Positions 9,944 through 19,237 are shown, counted from the first letter of the stretch. The stretch: DNA of 43,366 nt from an uncultured Paracoccaceae bacterium (GCA_938049225.1 CALICM010000039.1:1-43366), one strand, 5' to 3'. Notes: generated by a model from the letters alone, not told the origin. Made by a program: numbers and translations.

Positions 9944-11035
9944 TCAGATGACCCTGTTGAGGCTCTCGATCGCGTTGGTGGTGTAGATATTTTTGCGCAC
10001 GGCTGGCGGGAAAGCAACGAACGGGATCACCTCTTGCCATGCCCGACGCCATGAAGGCACGATGGATGGGTATTTCTGGCTCCATTCAGCCTCAAAATCA
10101 GCCAAAACCTTTTCAGCTTCGACATCATCAGTTACCTGATAAATTCGCTTGAGATTCTTGGCGGCGTTCTTGCGGTCTTTCCATCCGCAGAAGTTCAGGG
10201 AATGGCGCACGAGATGCACAATGCAAGTCTGGACCGTCGTGTCCGGGAATGCCGCGTTGATGGCGTCGGGGAAGCCTTTGAGGCAGTCAACGACTGCGAT
10301 GAGGATGTCTTCCACGCCACGGTTGCGCAGGTTGTTCATCACTGAAAGCCAGAACTTGGTATCTTCATTATGGGCAATCCAAAGGCCCAAAATCTCGCGT
10401 TCGCCTTCCGGGGTGACCCCCAGGGCCACGTAGACAGCCTTGTTCTTGACCTGACGACTTTCTGCGTCGCGGATTTTAACCCGGAGAGCGTCGAGGAAAA
10501 CAATCGGATACATTGGCTCCAGCGCCCGGTTTTGCCAATCGGAAGCCCCTGCCAGAACGGCATCGGTGACCCGGCTGACAAGATCGGCTGACACCTTCAG
10601 GCCATAGACCTCCTCAAGGTGGGCGCGGATATCGCGGGTTGATAATCCGGCGGCATACAGACCGATGATTTTGTCATCCATACCGCCGATCCGGGTCTGG
10701 CCCTTTTTGATCAGCTCCGGCTCGAAACTGCCTTCGCGATCACGCGGAATGTCGGTGGGTACCGCACCGTCATCTGCCCGTGCCGCCATCCAGTCACGCG
10801 CGGCAGGACCCTGGCACTTCGGACAATGCCGGTTCTTACAGCTATTGTAGGCGATGTGCTGGTGATTGCACTTGGTGCACGCCGCCACATGCCCGCCGAG
10901 TGCCCCGGTCCGGCAGGCCTCTATCGCGGACATCACTTTGAGCTGTGCGAGGCTCAGATGTCCCTCGTTGGCCCGCCGGTAGGCAGAACCATGATCGCGG
11001 AAAATATCAGCAACCTCCAGCGCGTGCCTTGGCAC
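9944..11035 (-). pseudogene. Chimeric transposase: IS91 N-terminus fused in frame to an IS256-type transposase, prematurely stopped
   Basis: Residues 1 to about 88 are the zinc-binding N-terminus of an IS91-family transposase (cysteines in AACTKC, NSCKNRHCPKCQG). From about residue 90 (GAVPTDIPRDREGSFEPELI onward; DNA junction near 10769) it becomes an IS256/Mutator-family transposase, with the first catalytic Asp in FLDALRVKIRD and the second in VVDCLKGFP, where Cys replaces the usual Gly. The frame ends at NAIESLNRVI then TGA. Beyond the stop the same frame still reads KTTKTRGSFPT to about 9911, so a sense codon became a stop and the rest of the C-terminus has been lost. The start is GTG at 11035, 13 bases after the stop of the integrase fragment, the natural IS91 order. 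It is almost certainly inactive. Confidence 0.88.
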
Positions 11036-11048
11036 GCTGACCTGCCCG

Positions 11049-11192
11049 TCAGGTCATACCTTGGATATGCTCGAACGGGCTGGCAACATTGCGCAGCGTC
11101 TTGGTGGCGACATGGGTGTATCGCGCCGTCGTCGTGAGCTTGGCATGTCCAAGTAGCACCTGGATCACGCGCACATCCGTGTCGGCCTCCAG
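11049..11192 (-). pseudogene. Tyrosine integrase C-terminal fragment (IS91-associated)
   Basis: The minus strand reads LEADTDVRVIQVLLGHAKLT followed by TTARYTHVATK and a short tail ending at TGA (11049-11051). The LLGHAxLxTTxxYxHV block carries the conserved His and the nucleophilic Tyr of phage-type integrases. Upstream the frame is lost at about 11192, exactly where the serine recombinase fragment begins on the other strand. Only the last 47 codons remain. In Rhodobacterales IS91 elements an integrase commonly precedes the transposase, which fits the gene order here. Confidence 0.85.
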
Positions 11193-11619
11193 GCCCGGTC
11201 TGGCCGCCTTGCTCGACTACGCGAGAAAGGATGATACGCTCGCCGTCGTCCGGCTGGATCGGCTGGGGCGCTCACTCAAGGAACTTCTCGAGACCGTTGA
11301 TCTACTCAAACGGCATGAGATCAACTTCATAAGCTTGGAAGAACGTCTCGATACGACTTCAGCGGCGGGAGAACTGGTGTTCCACGTTTTCGGCGCCATC
11401 GCCCATTTCGAACGACGGCTGATTTCAGAACGGACAAAGGATGGTCTCGCCGCAGCTCGAAAACGGGGTCGACATCCAGGACGGCCCGCTCATAACCCAG
11501 ATACAATCTCTGCCCTGAGAGATCTCGTTGACGCCGGACAGTCTGTTTCTCAGGCTGCAAAGCACCTCGGGATAGGCCGATCAACAGCTTACCGCGTCAT
11601 CGGCGAAACTACGCACTGA
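11191..11619 (+). pseudogene. Serine recombinase (resolvase/invertase), N-terminal catalytic part missing
   Basis: Reads RPGLAALLDYARKDDTLAVV, then RLDRLGRS, the hallmark of the resolvase catalytic domain after its first third, and continues to a complete C-terminus with a Hin-type helix-turn-helix (ISALRDLVDAGQSVSQAAKH). The first 55 or so residues, which hold the catalytic Ser (the R-V-S motif), are absent: the preceding in-frame codons are antisense to the integrase fragment. It can bind DNA at best. Such resolvases travel on Tn3-type transposons; the 26-bp inverted repeat just downstream may be the end of that element. Confidence 0.88.
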
Positions 11620-11652
11620 AAAACATTCGCGTTTCGTTCCTGCCCAGCGTAG

Positions 11653-11678
11653 CTCTACGAAGAAACCTTCCGACGGGG
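11653..11678 (+). repeat. Inverted repeat, left copy (partner 18869-18894)
   Basis: The 26 bases, with core TCTACGAAGAAACCTTC, match the reverse complement of 18869-18894 at 23 positions; all three differences are C/T. It lies 34 bases after the truncated resolvase gene and just before the rml operon. On the inner (resolvase) side both copies continue into ACGCT, a feature of Tn3-type ends, so this may be a transposon terminus; that link is inference. Confidence 0.7.
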
Positions 11679-11702
11679 CCTGTAGGACTTTTGGTACCTT
11701 TG

Positions 11703-11717
11703 TTGGGATGATCCCAA
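11703..11717. promoter_or_regulatory. Perfect 15-bp palindrome downstream of rmlA
   Basis: TTGGGA-TGA-TCCCAA is a perfect inverted repeat 55 bases beyond the rmlA stop. It could be a weak hairpin or a protein-binding site. No U-tract follows on the minus strand, so it is not a standard intrinsic terminator for the rml operon. Confidence 0.25.
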
Positions 11718-11772
11718 TATTATGTTAAATTTTTTGCGTGCGGGGGTGGATCCCGCCCTGACACGGCACCGG

Positions 11773-12645
11773 TTACACCCCGATGAGGCGGATCAGATAG
11801 GCGCCGTATTCGGTTTTCAGGAACGGCGCGGCGAGGGTGCGGAGTTGATCCGTGCCAATCCAGCCCTTGAGGTAGGCAATCTCTTCGGGGCAGCCGATCT
11901 TCAGCCCCTGGCGTTTCTCCAGGGTTTGGACGAAGCTGCCGGCCTCGATCAGGCTGTCATGTGTGCCGGTGTCCAGCCAGCCGTAGCCGCGGCCCATCGG
12001 CGTGACGGTCAACCGGTCCTCGTTGAGATAGGTCTGCAGCAACTCAGTGATCTCCAACTCGCCTCGGGACGACGGGGTCAGAGCACGGGCACGGGCAGGC
12101 GCCTCGCTGTCAAGGAAATAAAGCCCGGTGACCGCGAAATCCGAGGGCGGGGCCTTTGGCTTTTCGATGATCTCGGTGGCCTGACCATCGGCGCCGAAAG
12201 CCACCACGCCGTAGCGTTCGGGGTCGCGGACCTGGTAGCCGAAGACGGTGCCGCCCTGGGCCTGAGCGGCGGCGGCGATCACCAAATCCTGGAAGCCGTG
12301 GCCGTAGAAGATATTGTCGCCCAAGACCATCGCTGAGGAGGCGCCGGCGAGAAACTCTTCCGCCAGCAGATAGGCCTGCGCCAGCCCGTCGGGCGAGGGC
12401 TGTTCGATGAAGGTAAACGACATCCCCCATTGCGTGCCATCGCCCAGAAGCCGTTGGAACTGGTCGCGGTCCTGCGGCGTGGTGATCACTGCCACCTCGC
12501 GGATGCCAGCCAGCATCAGTACCGAGAGCGGGTAGTAGATCATCGGCTTGTCATAGAGTGGTAACAGCTGTTTGGAGACCGCCAGCGTGATCGGATAAAG
12601 TCGGGTGCCTGAGCCGCCAGCCAGGATGATGCCCTTACGCTGCAT
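11773..12645 (-). CDS. rmlA: Glucose-1-phosphate thymidylyltransferase
   Basis: A 290-residue enzyme that makes dTDP-glucose from dTTP and glucose-1-phosphate, the first step to dTDP-L-rhamnose. The N-terminal nucleotide-binding loop [14 protein letters not shown], the [12 protein letters not shown] signature, the VLGDNIFYG metal-site motif and the IIEKP motif are all present, and length matches the family. ATG at 12645 was preferred to the GTG one codon earlier because it lies about 8 bases after a strong AAGGAG. It is the last gene of the rmlC-B-D-A operon and overlaps the end of rmlD by 11 bases, implying translational coupling. Confidence 0.97.
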   Translation of the reverse strand: MQRKGIILAGGSGTRLYPITLAVSKQLLPLYDKPMIYYPLSVLMLAGIREVAVITTPQDRDQFQRLLGDGTQWGMSFTFIEQPSPDGLAQAYLLAEEFLAGASSAMVLGDNIFYGHGFQDLVIAAAAQAQGGTVFGYQVRDPERYGVVAFGADGQATEIIEKPKAPPSDFAVTGLYFLDSEAPARARALTPSSRGELEITELLQTYLNEDRLTVTPMGRGYGWLDTGTHDSLIEAGSFVQTLEKRQGLKIGCPEEIAYLKGWIGTDQLRTLAAPFLKTEYGAYLIRLIGV

Positions 12646-13483
12646 CACGTATCTCCTTCAGGACCTCTTCAAGCGCATGGCGCCAATCGGGTCGTTCGAT
12701 GCCGAATGCCGTGCCAAGCGATGTGCAGTCGAGCCGCGAATTGAGCGGCCGGGGGGCGGGGGTGGGGTAGTCGCGTGTGGGGATAGGTCTGATTACACAG
12801 TTCAGTCCGGTCTGGGCGAAGATCTCGGCCGCGAAACTTGCCCAGCTGACATCAGGCGCGCCGGAGAGGTGATAGACCCCTGGCCCCCCTTGCCCCGCCG
12901 CCAGTTGGCGCGCCATCACAAGCAGCGCGTCTGCGATGGCGCGCGCGGGCGTGGGCCCGCCGATCTGGTCGTCGACGATAGTGAGCTGGTCGCGCTCGGC
13001 CCCCAGCCGCAGCATGGTTTTGACGAAGTTACCCCCATGGGCCGAAAACACCCAAGCCGTGCGCAAGACCGTGCCGCCAGCGGCCCGCACTTGTTGCTCG
13101 CCCATGAGTTTCGAGCGGCCATAGGCCGAGAGCGGCGCTGTCGCGTCATCGGGGGCCCAGGGCGCGCTGCCCGAGCCGTTGAAGACATAGTCGGTGGAGA
13201 TGTGGAGAAACGGTATCCCCCGGGCGGCAGCCGCCCGGGCCATGGCGCCGGGGCTGGTGCCGTTGACGGTGGTGGCCAGCGGCTCCTCTTCTTCGGCGCG
13301 GTCAACGGCGGTATAGGCGGCGGCGTTGATCACCGCATCGGCGTCGGCCTGCGCGACGGCGGCAGCGGCGGCGTCCGGGTCGGCCAGATCGGCGGCGGCC
13401 CGGTCCAGACAGAGCGCTTGCGGCGCGGCGCGGGCGAGCTCTCGCGCGACCTGCCCGGTTCGGCCAATCACCAGAATTTTCAT
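12635..13483 (-). CDS. rmlD: dTDP-4-dehydrorhamnose reductase
   Basis: A 282-residue short-chain dehydrogenase family reductase catalysing the last step to dTDP-L-rhamnose. Visible are the N-terminal dinucleotide-binding motif ([15 protein letters not shown]), the STDYVFNG motif typical of RmlD, and the catalytic YGRSK (YxxxK). Start ATG overlaps the rmlB stop in ATGA; its own end overlaps rmlA. The order rmlC-B-D-A, all with overlaps, indicates one co-translated unit. Confidence 0.96.
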   Translation of the reverse strand: MKILVIGRTGQVARELARAAPQALCLDRAAADLADPDAAAAAVAQADADAVINAAAYTAVDRAEEEEPLATTVNGTSPGAMARAAAARGIPFLHISTDYVFNGSGSAPWAPDDATAPLSAYGRSKLMGEQQVRAAGGTVLRTAWVFSAHGGNFVKTMLRLGAERDQLTIVDDQIGGPTPARAIADALLVMARQLAAGQGGPGVYHLSGAPDVSWASFAAEIFAQTGLNCVIRPIPTRDYPTPAPRPLNSRLDCTSLGTAFGIERPDWRHALEEVLKEIRDAA

Positions 13484-14517
13484 GCCATACCCAGCCGCGC
13501 ACCGACCCCGTCACGGGCCAGAAGCGGTTGCCACCAGTCAGTGTTCTCAAGATACCAGGCGACGGTTTTTTCAAGCCCTTGTTCCAACGTGACCGAGGGG
13601 CGCCAGCCCAGCTCGTTACGGATCCGGGTGGGGTCGATGGCGTAGCGCAGGTCGTGGCCGGGGCGGTCCGCTACGAAGGTGATCAGCCGATTATGCGGCG
13701 CGCCTGCGGGGCGCAGGCGGTCGAGAATAGCGCAGATCATGCGTACCAGGTCGATGTTCGTGACTTCGTTCTCGCCGCCGATGTTATAGGTCCGTCCCAA
13801 CGCGCCCCGTTCCAGCACGCACAAGAGTGCATCGGCGTGGTCTTCCACATAAAGCCAGTCGCGCACGTTCTCGCCGGTGCCGTAGACTGGGATGGGGTGA
13901 GTTGCGAGCGCCTTGAGGATCACCACGGGGATCAGCTTTTCAGGGAAGTGGTAGGGGCCGTAGTTGTTCGAGCAATTGGTGATCAGAACAGGCAAGCCAT
14001 AGGTTTCGGCCCAGGCGCGGACCAGGTGGTCCGAGGCGGCCTTGGAGGCGGAATAGGGGGAGTTGGGGGCATAGGCGGTGGTTTCGGTGAATTGGCCGGT
14101 CTCCCCCAGCGAGCCATAGACCTCGTCGGTGGAAATATGGTGGAAGCGGAAACCGTCGGGTCGGCCCTGTGCGTCCCAGAAGCTGCGCGCGGCTTCCAAA
14201 AGGGTGTAGGTGCCGGTGATATTGGTCTCGATAAACGCGGCGGGCCCATCGATGGAGCGGTCCACGTGGGATTCGGCGGCCAGATGCATCACCGCGTCGG
14301 GAATGTGGGCGGCGAAGATGCGGTCAAGCGCAGCCCTGTCGCGGATGTCGGCCTTCTCGAAGGTATAAAGCGGGTTGCCCGCCACCAACGCCAGATTGGC
14401 GAGGTTGGCCGCATAGGTGAGGCTGTCGAGGTTGACGACCTGCTTCCCTTGCCCCACTGCGTGGCGCACCACGGCCGAGCCGATGAAGCCCGCGCCGCCT
14501 GTCACAAGCAGTTTCAT
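13480..14517 (-). CDS. rmlB: dTDP-glucose 4,6-dehydratase
   Basis: A 345-residue NAD-dependent dehydratase converting dTDP-glucose to the 4-keto-6-deoxy intermediate. It shows the GGAGFIG nucleotide-binding motif at residues 7-13, the [12 protein letters not shown] block, the STDEVYGSL motif and the catalytic YSASK. Family-typical length. Four-base ATGA overlaps link it to rmlC upstream and rmlD downstream. Confidence 0.97.
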   Translation of the reverse strand: MKLLVTGGAGFIGSAVVRHAVGQGKQVVNLDSLTYAANLANLALVAGNPLYTFEKADIRDRAALDRIFAAHIPDAVMHLAAESHVDRSIDGPAAFIETNITGTYTLLEAARSFWDAQGRPDGFRFHHISTDEVYGSLGETGQFTETTAYAPNSPYSASKAASDHLVRAWAETYGLPVLITNCSNNYGPYHFPEKLIPVVILKALATHPIPVYGTGENVRDWLYVEDHADALLCVLERGALGRTYNIGGENEVTNIDLVRMICAILDRLRPAGAPHNRLITFVADRPGHDLRYAIDPTRIRNELGWRPSVTLEQGLEKTVAWYLENTDWWQPLLARDGVGARLGMA

Positions 14518-15083
14518 GGAGTGGCCTCGTAGATAAAGGGGCTGTCGAGATCGACAAAGGCGGGGGCGACGGCGTCTTTATCCGACAGGACCGTTTGCCT
14601 GGGGTCGATTCTCCAGTCGATGGCCAGATCGGGGTCGTCGAAACGCACGGCGCCCTCGGTCTCGGGGGCATAAATGTCGGTGCATTTATAAAGCACGTGG
14701 CAGTCGGGCGTCAGCGTGGCGAAGCCGTGCAGGAAGCCCTTGGGGATCAGAAGTTGGTTGCCAACCTCGGCCGACAACTCGACCCCGATGGAAACGCCGT
14801 AGGTGGGGGAGCCCTTGCGGATATCCACCGCCACATCGAGGATCCGGCCCCGCACCACCCGCACCAGCTTGTCCTGCGCCCGCGGCGGTGCCTGGAAGTG
14901 CAGCCCGCGCACGGTGCCGACTTCAGCCGAGACGGACTGGTTGTCCTGCACGAAGGGGAGCACGAGGCCCGCCGCCGCTAGCGTGTCCGCGTTCCAGGTT
15001 TCGCTGAACCAGCCGCGCGCGTCGCCGAACCGGCGCGGGGTTAGGATCTTCACGTCGGCAAGCGCGGTGTCGTCGATCTGCAT
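14514..15083 (-). CDS. rmlC: dTDP-4-dehydrorhamnose 3,5-epimerase
   Basis: A 189-residue cupin-fold epimerase acting between RmlB and RmlD. The motif [11 protein letters not shown] with the active-site His and the [10 protein letters not shown] block are clear, as are the DARGWF and [10 protein letters not shown] signatures. First gene of the rml set; it starts 48 bases after the tyrosine kinase stop, in a gap with a small GC-rich hairpin (CGCCCC-TCT-GGGGCG near 15115-15129) that could attenuate or punctuate transcription between the kinase and rml genes. Confidence 0.96.
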   Translation of the reverse strand: MQIDDTALADVKILTPRRFGDARGWFSETWNADTLAAAGLVLPFVQDNQSVSAEVGTVRGLHFQAPPRAQDKLVRVVRGRILDVAVDIRKGSPTYGVSIGVELSAEVGNQLLIPKGFLHGFATLTPDCHVLYKCTDIYAPETEGAVRFDDPDLAIDWRIDPRQTVLSDKDAVAPAFVDLDSPFIYEATP

Positions 15084-15131
15084 CCGAAAATGGCCCTTGT
15101 TACACGTAAAATCCGCGCCCCTCTGGGGCGG

Positions 15132-16145
15132 TCAGTAGTATGTGTCTTGTTCCGGCAGATAACGGCACTTGTTGAGGATCACGCCAAGCACATTGGTCTG
15201 TGCGCCAAGCTCGCGTTCGCAGCGATCGACATCGTCGATCGTGGTGCTCTCCGCCGCCGCAACCAGCAGGACACAGTCCACATGGGGCAGGAACGCTATG
15301 ACGTCGTCGTTTCCCGACATCGGTGGGATATCGTAGATGATCACGTCGGGCTTGAGCTCGCCGCGCATGCGTTCCAACGCCTTGGCGGCGGCCTTGTTTT
15401 GCAAAAGCTCGGCCGGGTAGCGCGAGGGCAGTTCGTTGGTGCCGATCGCCAGCGTATCGCCGTAGCGCACAAAGTTGCGCGCGATCTCGCCACTGCCGTC
15501 GAGAAGCGCGGCCATGGAATGGGATTCCTTCAGCCCCAACATGTTGGCCATCTGCGGGCACCGCAGGTCGATATCCATCAGAACGGTGCGGGTGTCCTTT
15601 TGATGGGCAAGCGAGAAGGCGAGATTGATCGAGGTGGTGGTCTTGCCGCAATTGGCCGTCGGCGAGGTGATTGCGACGGAGGTCCAGTTGTTCTTCCGCA
15701 GGGCCCGCAGAAGGCGGGTGCGCATTATGTCGTAGGAGATATGCGCTTCCTCGGTCCGGTCGTAGGTGACGATCCGGTTCCGGTGCATTTGTTTACGGTC
15801 GGGTTTGAACGGCGTCAGCTTCTGCCAGACAAGCTCTGGTTTGGCGATATGAAACCGCGGAGCGCGCGGGGCGCTGTGCGGTCCTGAGAGGGGCGACCCG
15901 CGCGTAGGCTCCGGCGCAGCACGGCGTCCCGGAGAGTCGGACGCGTCTTCTGCTGGCGCAGGCGCGACCACCAGCGGGGCGCCCAGGCGTAACGGGTCTT
16001 CCGTGTCCAGCGGGTCTGGGGCGGGTGTATGCTCGGCCGGCCGCCAGTCCTGCTCTGGCACATCCTGGACCGGCAAGGCCCCCCCGGTGGCACGGGCCTC
16101 GCGCAGGGCGCGGGCTTTCTCGATCGCTTGCTGAATCCGATCCAT
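15132..16145 (-). CDS. Bacterial tyrosine autokinase (CpsD/CapB/Wzc-C type) for EPS chain-length control
   Basis: A 337-residue cytoplasmic BY-kinase. A proline/alanine-rich N-terminal stretch (about 20-100) precedes the ATPase domain: Walker A SPTANCGKTTT (Lys168), Walker A' VLMDIDLR (191-193) and Walker B VIIYDIPP (Asp272). The C-terminus ends in EQDTYY, a very short tyrosine cluster compared with the longer tails of Wzc-type kinases. It is separate from its membrane activator, which is the adjacent Wzz-type gene, as in the split CapA/CapB arrangement. The start at 16145 is preceded by AAGGGCG, which is part of a hairpin (separate entry). Confidence 0.9.
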   Translation of the reverse strand: MDRIQQAIEKARALREARATGGALPVQDVPEQDWRPAEHTPAPDPLDTEDPLRLGAPLVVAPAPAEDASDSPGRRAAPEPTRGSPLSGPHSAPRAPRFHIAKPELVWQKLTPFKPDRKQMHRNRIVTYDRTEEAHISYDIMRTRLLRALRKNNWTSVAITSPTANCGKTTTSINLAFSLAHQKDTRTVLMDIDLRCPQMANMLGLKESHSMAALLDGSGEIARNFVRYGDTLAIGTNELPSRYPAELLQNKAAAKALERMRGELKPDVIIYDIPPMSGNDDVIAFLPHVDCVLLVAAAESTTIDDVDRCERELGAQTNVLGVILNKCRYLPEQDTYY

Positions 16146-16152
16146 AAGTTTT

Positions 16153-16167
16153 CGCCCTTACCGGGCG
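16153..16167 (-). promoter_or_regulatory. Hairpin overlapping the ribosome site of the tyrosine kinase gene
   Basis: In the 29-base gap between the Wzz-type gene and the kinase gene, the mRNA can form CGCCC-GGTAA-GGGCG, a 5-bp stem. The 3' arm contains the GGGCG part of the presumed Shine-Dalgarno, so folding would limit kinase translation relative to Wzz. This is structure read by eye, with no energy calculation. Confidence 0.3.
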
Positions 16168-16174
16168 CCTTTCG

Positions 16175-17758
16175 TCAGAAGAACCCGCTGATAAAGGGTT
16201 CGATCCCCAGTTTTTGGGCGGTCTGCCGGATCAAAAGATCCAGCGGCAGATAATAGGCGTGCAGGGCCCAGACCCCTGCGGGCACCGCGCCGGCAAAGAG
16301 TGCCAGTACGCTGCCGATGATCGCTCGCTTTGTCAGCCGCTCGCGCCGGGTGTGCATATAAGGCACGGTGCCGAAGGCCTGTATGCCAAGGCGATTGGTC
16401 AGCTCGACCGGCCGACGGATCGAGCGGTTCAGAAGTTCCAGCAGAATGACAACGGCTAACCCCGCGACGAGCCCTGCGGCGACCGCGCCGAGCGCGATGA
16501 GCTTGCGGTTGGGGCTGTCAGGCCGCTGCGGCGGGACAGCCTGTTCGAACACTGAGAAGCGCTCGCCCTTTGACAGCACTTCGATCCGCTCTCCGGTGGC
16601 GGCCTGGGCCAGGCTTCCGACTGCCTTGTTGTACTGCTCCTGGATGTTGGCGTAGCGCCGCTCCAGCGCCTTGAGCCGCAGATCGTTGCCCGGGGTGGCG
16701 AGAATGGTGTCGGTAACGCTGTTGAGGTTGCCTTCGAGCCGCACCTGCTCTTCGTTGATATACTCCAGCCGCCCGTCGATCTGTTCGAGCTGGAGGTCAA
16801 GATCGCTGACCTCCTCCCCGGTGGTACTGGCGGTGGTCAGCGCGACCTGGTCTGCCACCACCTTCTCCAGCGCGGTAATCCGGTTGCGCAGCAGCTTGAC
16901 CTTGGGGTTGGCCTCGGAAAACAGTACCAACTGCTGTTCCAGCGTCTGTCGCAGGCTGCGCAGCTCCTCCTCCTCGGGGCTGCGCGGCGCGGTGCCGGTG
17001 GCCGAAACCCGCCCAGTGCGCTCGTAGATCTGCAAAAGCCGCGCGCGGCTTTCGCGCAGGTTGGTTTCTTCGCGCTCAAGCTGCAGCAGGCGTTCCTGCA
17101 GCCGGGCCTGTTCGCTGCGGCGGAAACTCAGACTGTCGGGCAGCGCGCTCTCATTGGCTTTTTTGAATGCCAGGATCTGGTCGGCCACCTGGTCAAGCTC
17201 CCCGCCGAGGCGGTCAACTTCGGCCTGGAAGAACTCCAGCGTGTCAGTGGCCCGCCGGGTCCGGAGCCGCACGTTTTCCTGAAGCACCATGGTGACGAGT
17301 TCGTTGGTCACCTCTGCCGCCTGTGCGGCGGTCGGCGCAGTGAAGGAGATTGTGAACGCGGTGGCGCTATCGGGGCGGCGGCGGCTACCGCCGCGGCCGA
17401 ACTGGATCTGCTTGAACTCGGTCCGCCCGCGGATGTTGTTAACAATCGCCGAGGCGGTCATCTCGGGCCGGTCGGCGTGGAGACCCAGCCGCTGCGACAG
17501 ACCCAAAAGATTGGTGCGGGTCATCAACCGCTGTTCAATGATCTGGATCTGCTCGTTCGGGCCCACATCCACGGTCGAGGCGGCCAAATCGCCGGGGATC
17601 TGTTCCGACTCGACCAGGATCGATGCCGCCGAGATGTAGATTGACGGCAGAACCGTCGCCACGCTGATCCCGATCGCGGAGATCAGGACGGCGACCACCG
17701 TGAAATACGGCAGCCGGCGCCAGAAGATTGAGAGGTAGAATTTGATATCGAAAGCCAT
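16175..17758 (-). CDS. Wzz/GNVR-type polysaccharide co-polymerase (chain-length determinant)
   Basis: A 527-residue inner-membrane protein. The first transmembrane helix lies near residues 20-42 (LPYFTVVAVLISAIGISVAT). A long periplasmic region follows with coiled-coil heptads at about 170-390, including a segment like DLRLKALERRYANIQEQYNKA (GNVR type). Then come a Pro-rich pre-membrane stretch (FEQAVPPQRPDSPNRK), a second TM helix and a third near 480-500. ATG at 17758 was chosen because the sequence from MAFDIKFYLSIFWRR matches the family N-terminus and it lies 2 bases after the ATPase stop. With the kinase gene downstream it forms the split co-polymerase/kinase pair that sets EPS chain length. 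Confidence 0.9.
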   Translation of the reverse strand: MAFDIKFYLSIFWRRLPYFTVVAVLISAIGISVATVLPSIYISAASILVESEQIPGDLAASTVDVGPNEQIQIIEQRLMTRTNLLGLSQRLGLHADRPEMTASAIVNNIRGRTEFKQIQFGRGGSRRRPDSATAFTISFTAPTAAQAAEVTNELVTMVLQENVRLRTRRATDTLEFFQAEVDRLGGELDQVADQILAFKKANESALPDSLSFRRSEQARLQERLLQLEREETNLRESRARLLQIYERTGRVSATGTAPRSPEEEELRSLRQTLEQQLVLFSEANPKVKLLRNRITALEKVVADQVALTTASTTGEEVSDLDLQLEQIDGRLEYINEEQVRLEGNLNSVTDTILATPGNDLRLKALERRYANIQEQYNKAVGSLAQAATGERIEVLSKGERFSVFEQAVPPQRPDSPNRKLIALGAVAAGLVAGLAVVILLELLNRSIRRPVELTNRLGIQAFGTVPYMHTRRERLTKRAIIGSVLALFAGAVPAGVWALHAYYLPLDLLIRQTAQKLGIEPFISGFF

Positions 17759-17760
17759 GC

Positions 17761-18648
17761 TTAGCGACCGCCCCACCAACTGCGCGTGGGTGTCTGAAGC
17801 GGGGTAAAGGTCCCGTTGGCATTACGGTCCTCAACAACCTGATGGATAATGCGCTCATCCACCTTATAGAGCCCCTCGCCGAAGACGTAGACCAGGGCGT
17901 AGTCGCACAGCTGGTTGATCAACCGCGGGATGCCGCCGGTGGCCTGGTGCACCGCCATCGCCGCCTCGTTGGTGAAGATGTCCCGCGTGGCGCCCGCCAC
18001 ATAGGTCCGGTGCGCGATATAGTCCCGCACCGCGCTCGCCGACATCGCTGGCAGGTGGTAATCCGAGGAAACCCGCTGCGCAAACTGTACAAGCTTGGGG
18101 CCGCGGATCATTTCGCGCAGTTCGGGCTGGCCGACCAGCACAAGCTGGATCAACTCGTCCCGGTCGGCATTGATGTTGGAGAACATCCTGAGTTCTTCCA
18201 GCGTGTCCTCGTTGAGGTTCTGCGCCTCGTCGAAGATCAGGACGGTGCGCCGACCGGCGGCGTATTCCTCGACCAGGAAGGATTGGAATTGGGAGAACAG
18301 TACCACATGGGAGGCATCGGGGAGCGGCGACTGACCGAGCGCCATCAGTACCCAGTGCAAAAGTTCGCCCCGGTCGCCATGGGCGTTGGAAACCAGCCCA
18401 ACGGTGAAATCTGGACCGAGATTGCGTAGAAGAAGCCGCAAAAGCGTGGTCTTGCCCGCCCCCACCTCGCCCGTGATGACGGTGATTGGGGCGTGGGTCA
18501 TGATGCCATATTCCAGCATCGAATAGGCTTTCTTGTGGACCAAGGACCAGAACAGGAAATCAGGATCGGGCTGCAGCGAGAAAGGCCGCTGATGCAGACC
18601 GAAGTGTTCAGTATAAATATCCAGGCTTTGCGCTACGCCAGTATCCAA
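17761..18648 (-). CDS. ExeA/TIGR03015-type AAA ATPase of EPS loci
   Basis: A 295-residue P-loop ATPase. Walker A GEVGAGKTT, Walker B VLIFDEAQNL and the sensor/arginine region DRDELIQLVLVGQPEL are present, and the N-terminal EHFGLHQRPFSLQPDPDFLF is characteristic of the ExeA-like ATPases found beside EPS (XrtA/PEP-CTERM type) genes. No peptidoglycan-binding domain or exosortase is seen. No ATG is available near the conserved N-terminus; the TTG at 18648 is the best start, with a weak AGG 5 bases before it. It is the first gene of a 7-gene minus-strand unit. Its precise role in polymer export is not established in the family. Confidence 0.85.
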   Translation of the reverse strand: MDTGVAQSLDIYTEHFGLHQRPFSLQPDPDFLFWSLVHKKAYSMLEYGIMTHAPITVITGEVGAGKTTLLRLLLRNLGPDFTVGLVSNAHGDRGELLHWVLMALGQSPLPDASHVVLFSQFQSFLVEEYAAGRRTVLIFDEAQNLNEDTLEELRMFSNINADRDELIQLVLVGQPELREMIRGPKLVQFAQRVSSDYHLPAMSASAVRDYIAHRTYVAGATRDIFTNEAAMAVHQATGGIPRLINQLCDYALVYVFGEGLYKVDERIIHQVVEDRNANGTFTPLQTPTRSWWGGR

Positions 18649-18980
18649 AATCCTGGTCCCTTACACCCGAAAACTGTCACTCACTACAAAACAGATAGCG
18701 TCTACCCCCTGCTGGCGGAAGGGACCATATCACATCAAGCCTAAAAATGGAGTGGCCTTGCGGCAGAATTTAGGCATCTGGAGCCGCTTTGCCCTTAACT
18801 GGCGCATTTTGCCCCCCGGGGCAAGGGCAGGCGAATTGTCGGGCCCGCGTAATTGGCTTGCTAATAAACCCCATCAGAAGGTTTCTTCGTAGAACCACGC
18901 TAAAGCGCCCGGCCCAAGACCTGAAATCATCTGGATTCCCCCGAGAACGGATCTGTGGTTCATCCTGTTTGGGAGGATGG
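18649..18980. other. Intergenic region between ExeA-like gene and IS630 fragment
   Basis: No gene is seen. It must carry the promoter of the minus-strand ExeA-wzz-kinase-rml unit, but no clear -35/-10 pair was recognised. A GC-rich inverted repeat (TGCCC-CCCG-GGGCA) lies near 18810-18823. The right copy of the 26-bp inverted repeat is at 18869-18894, and the remainder leads into the IS630 remnant. Confidence 0.4.
18869..18894 (-). repeat. Inverted repeat, right copy (partner 11653-11678)
   Basis: Reverse complement of 11653-11678 with three C/T differences in 26. After the repeat the plus strand reads CCACGCTAAAG, resembling the inner ACGCTAAG end of Tn3-family inverted repeats. The pair brackets the whole rml/kinase/wzz/ATPase unit, with inner sides of the presumed element pointing away from it. 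Confidence 0.7.
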
Positions 18981-19237
18981 ATGATGTCAGCACCTTTGCC
19001 AGATGCGCTTCGGGTGCGGTTTCAGAAACTGGTTGAAGAAGGGTTAAGTGGGTGTGCAGCGGCCTTGCGCTTGAAACTTTCACGTGCCACCGGTGCGCGT
19101 TGGAGGCTTGCGATCCGACGCACAGGGCGGGCCAGGACTGCACCTCAAGGTCGTCCTCGCGGCAAGGGCAAGCTTGATCCCCATCGCTCCTTTCTGATCG
19201 AACTGATTGATCAGGACGGCGACATGACCATGTCTGA
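18981..19237 (+). pseudogene. IS630-family transposase N-terminal fragment
   Basis: From ATG at 18981, preceded by GGGAGG, the frame reads a helix-turn-helix domain (EEGLSGCAAALRLKLSRATG) and the linker RTAPQGRPRGKGKLDPHRSF typical of IS630-family transposases. Homology ends after about 85 codons at DGDMTMSEL, where it meets the collapsed IS end at 19236. The DDE catalytic domain is absent. The start is intact, so a short DNA-binding peptide could in principle be made. Confidence 0.85.

Noticed and set aside
11703-11770. Intrinsic terminator after rmlA
   Set aside because: Hairpins are present, but the T run is on the wrong strand for minus-strand transcripts.
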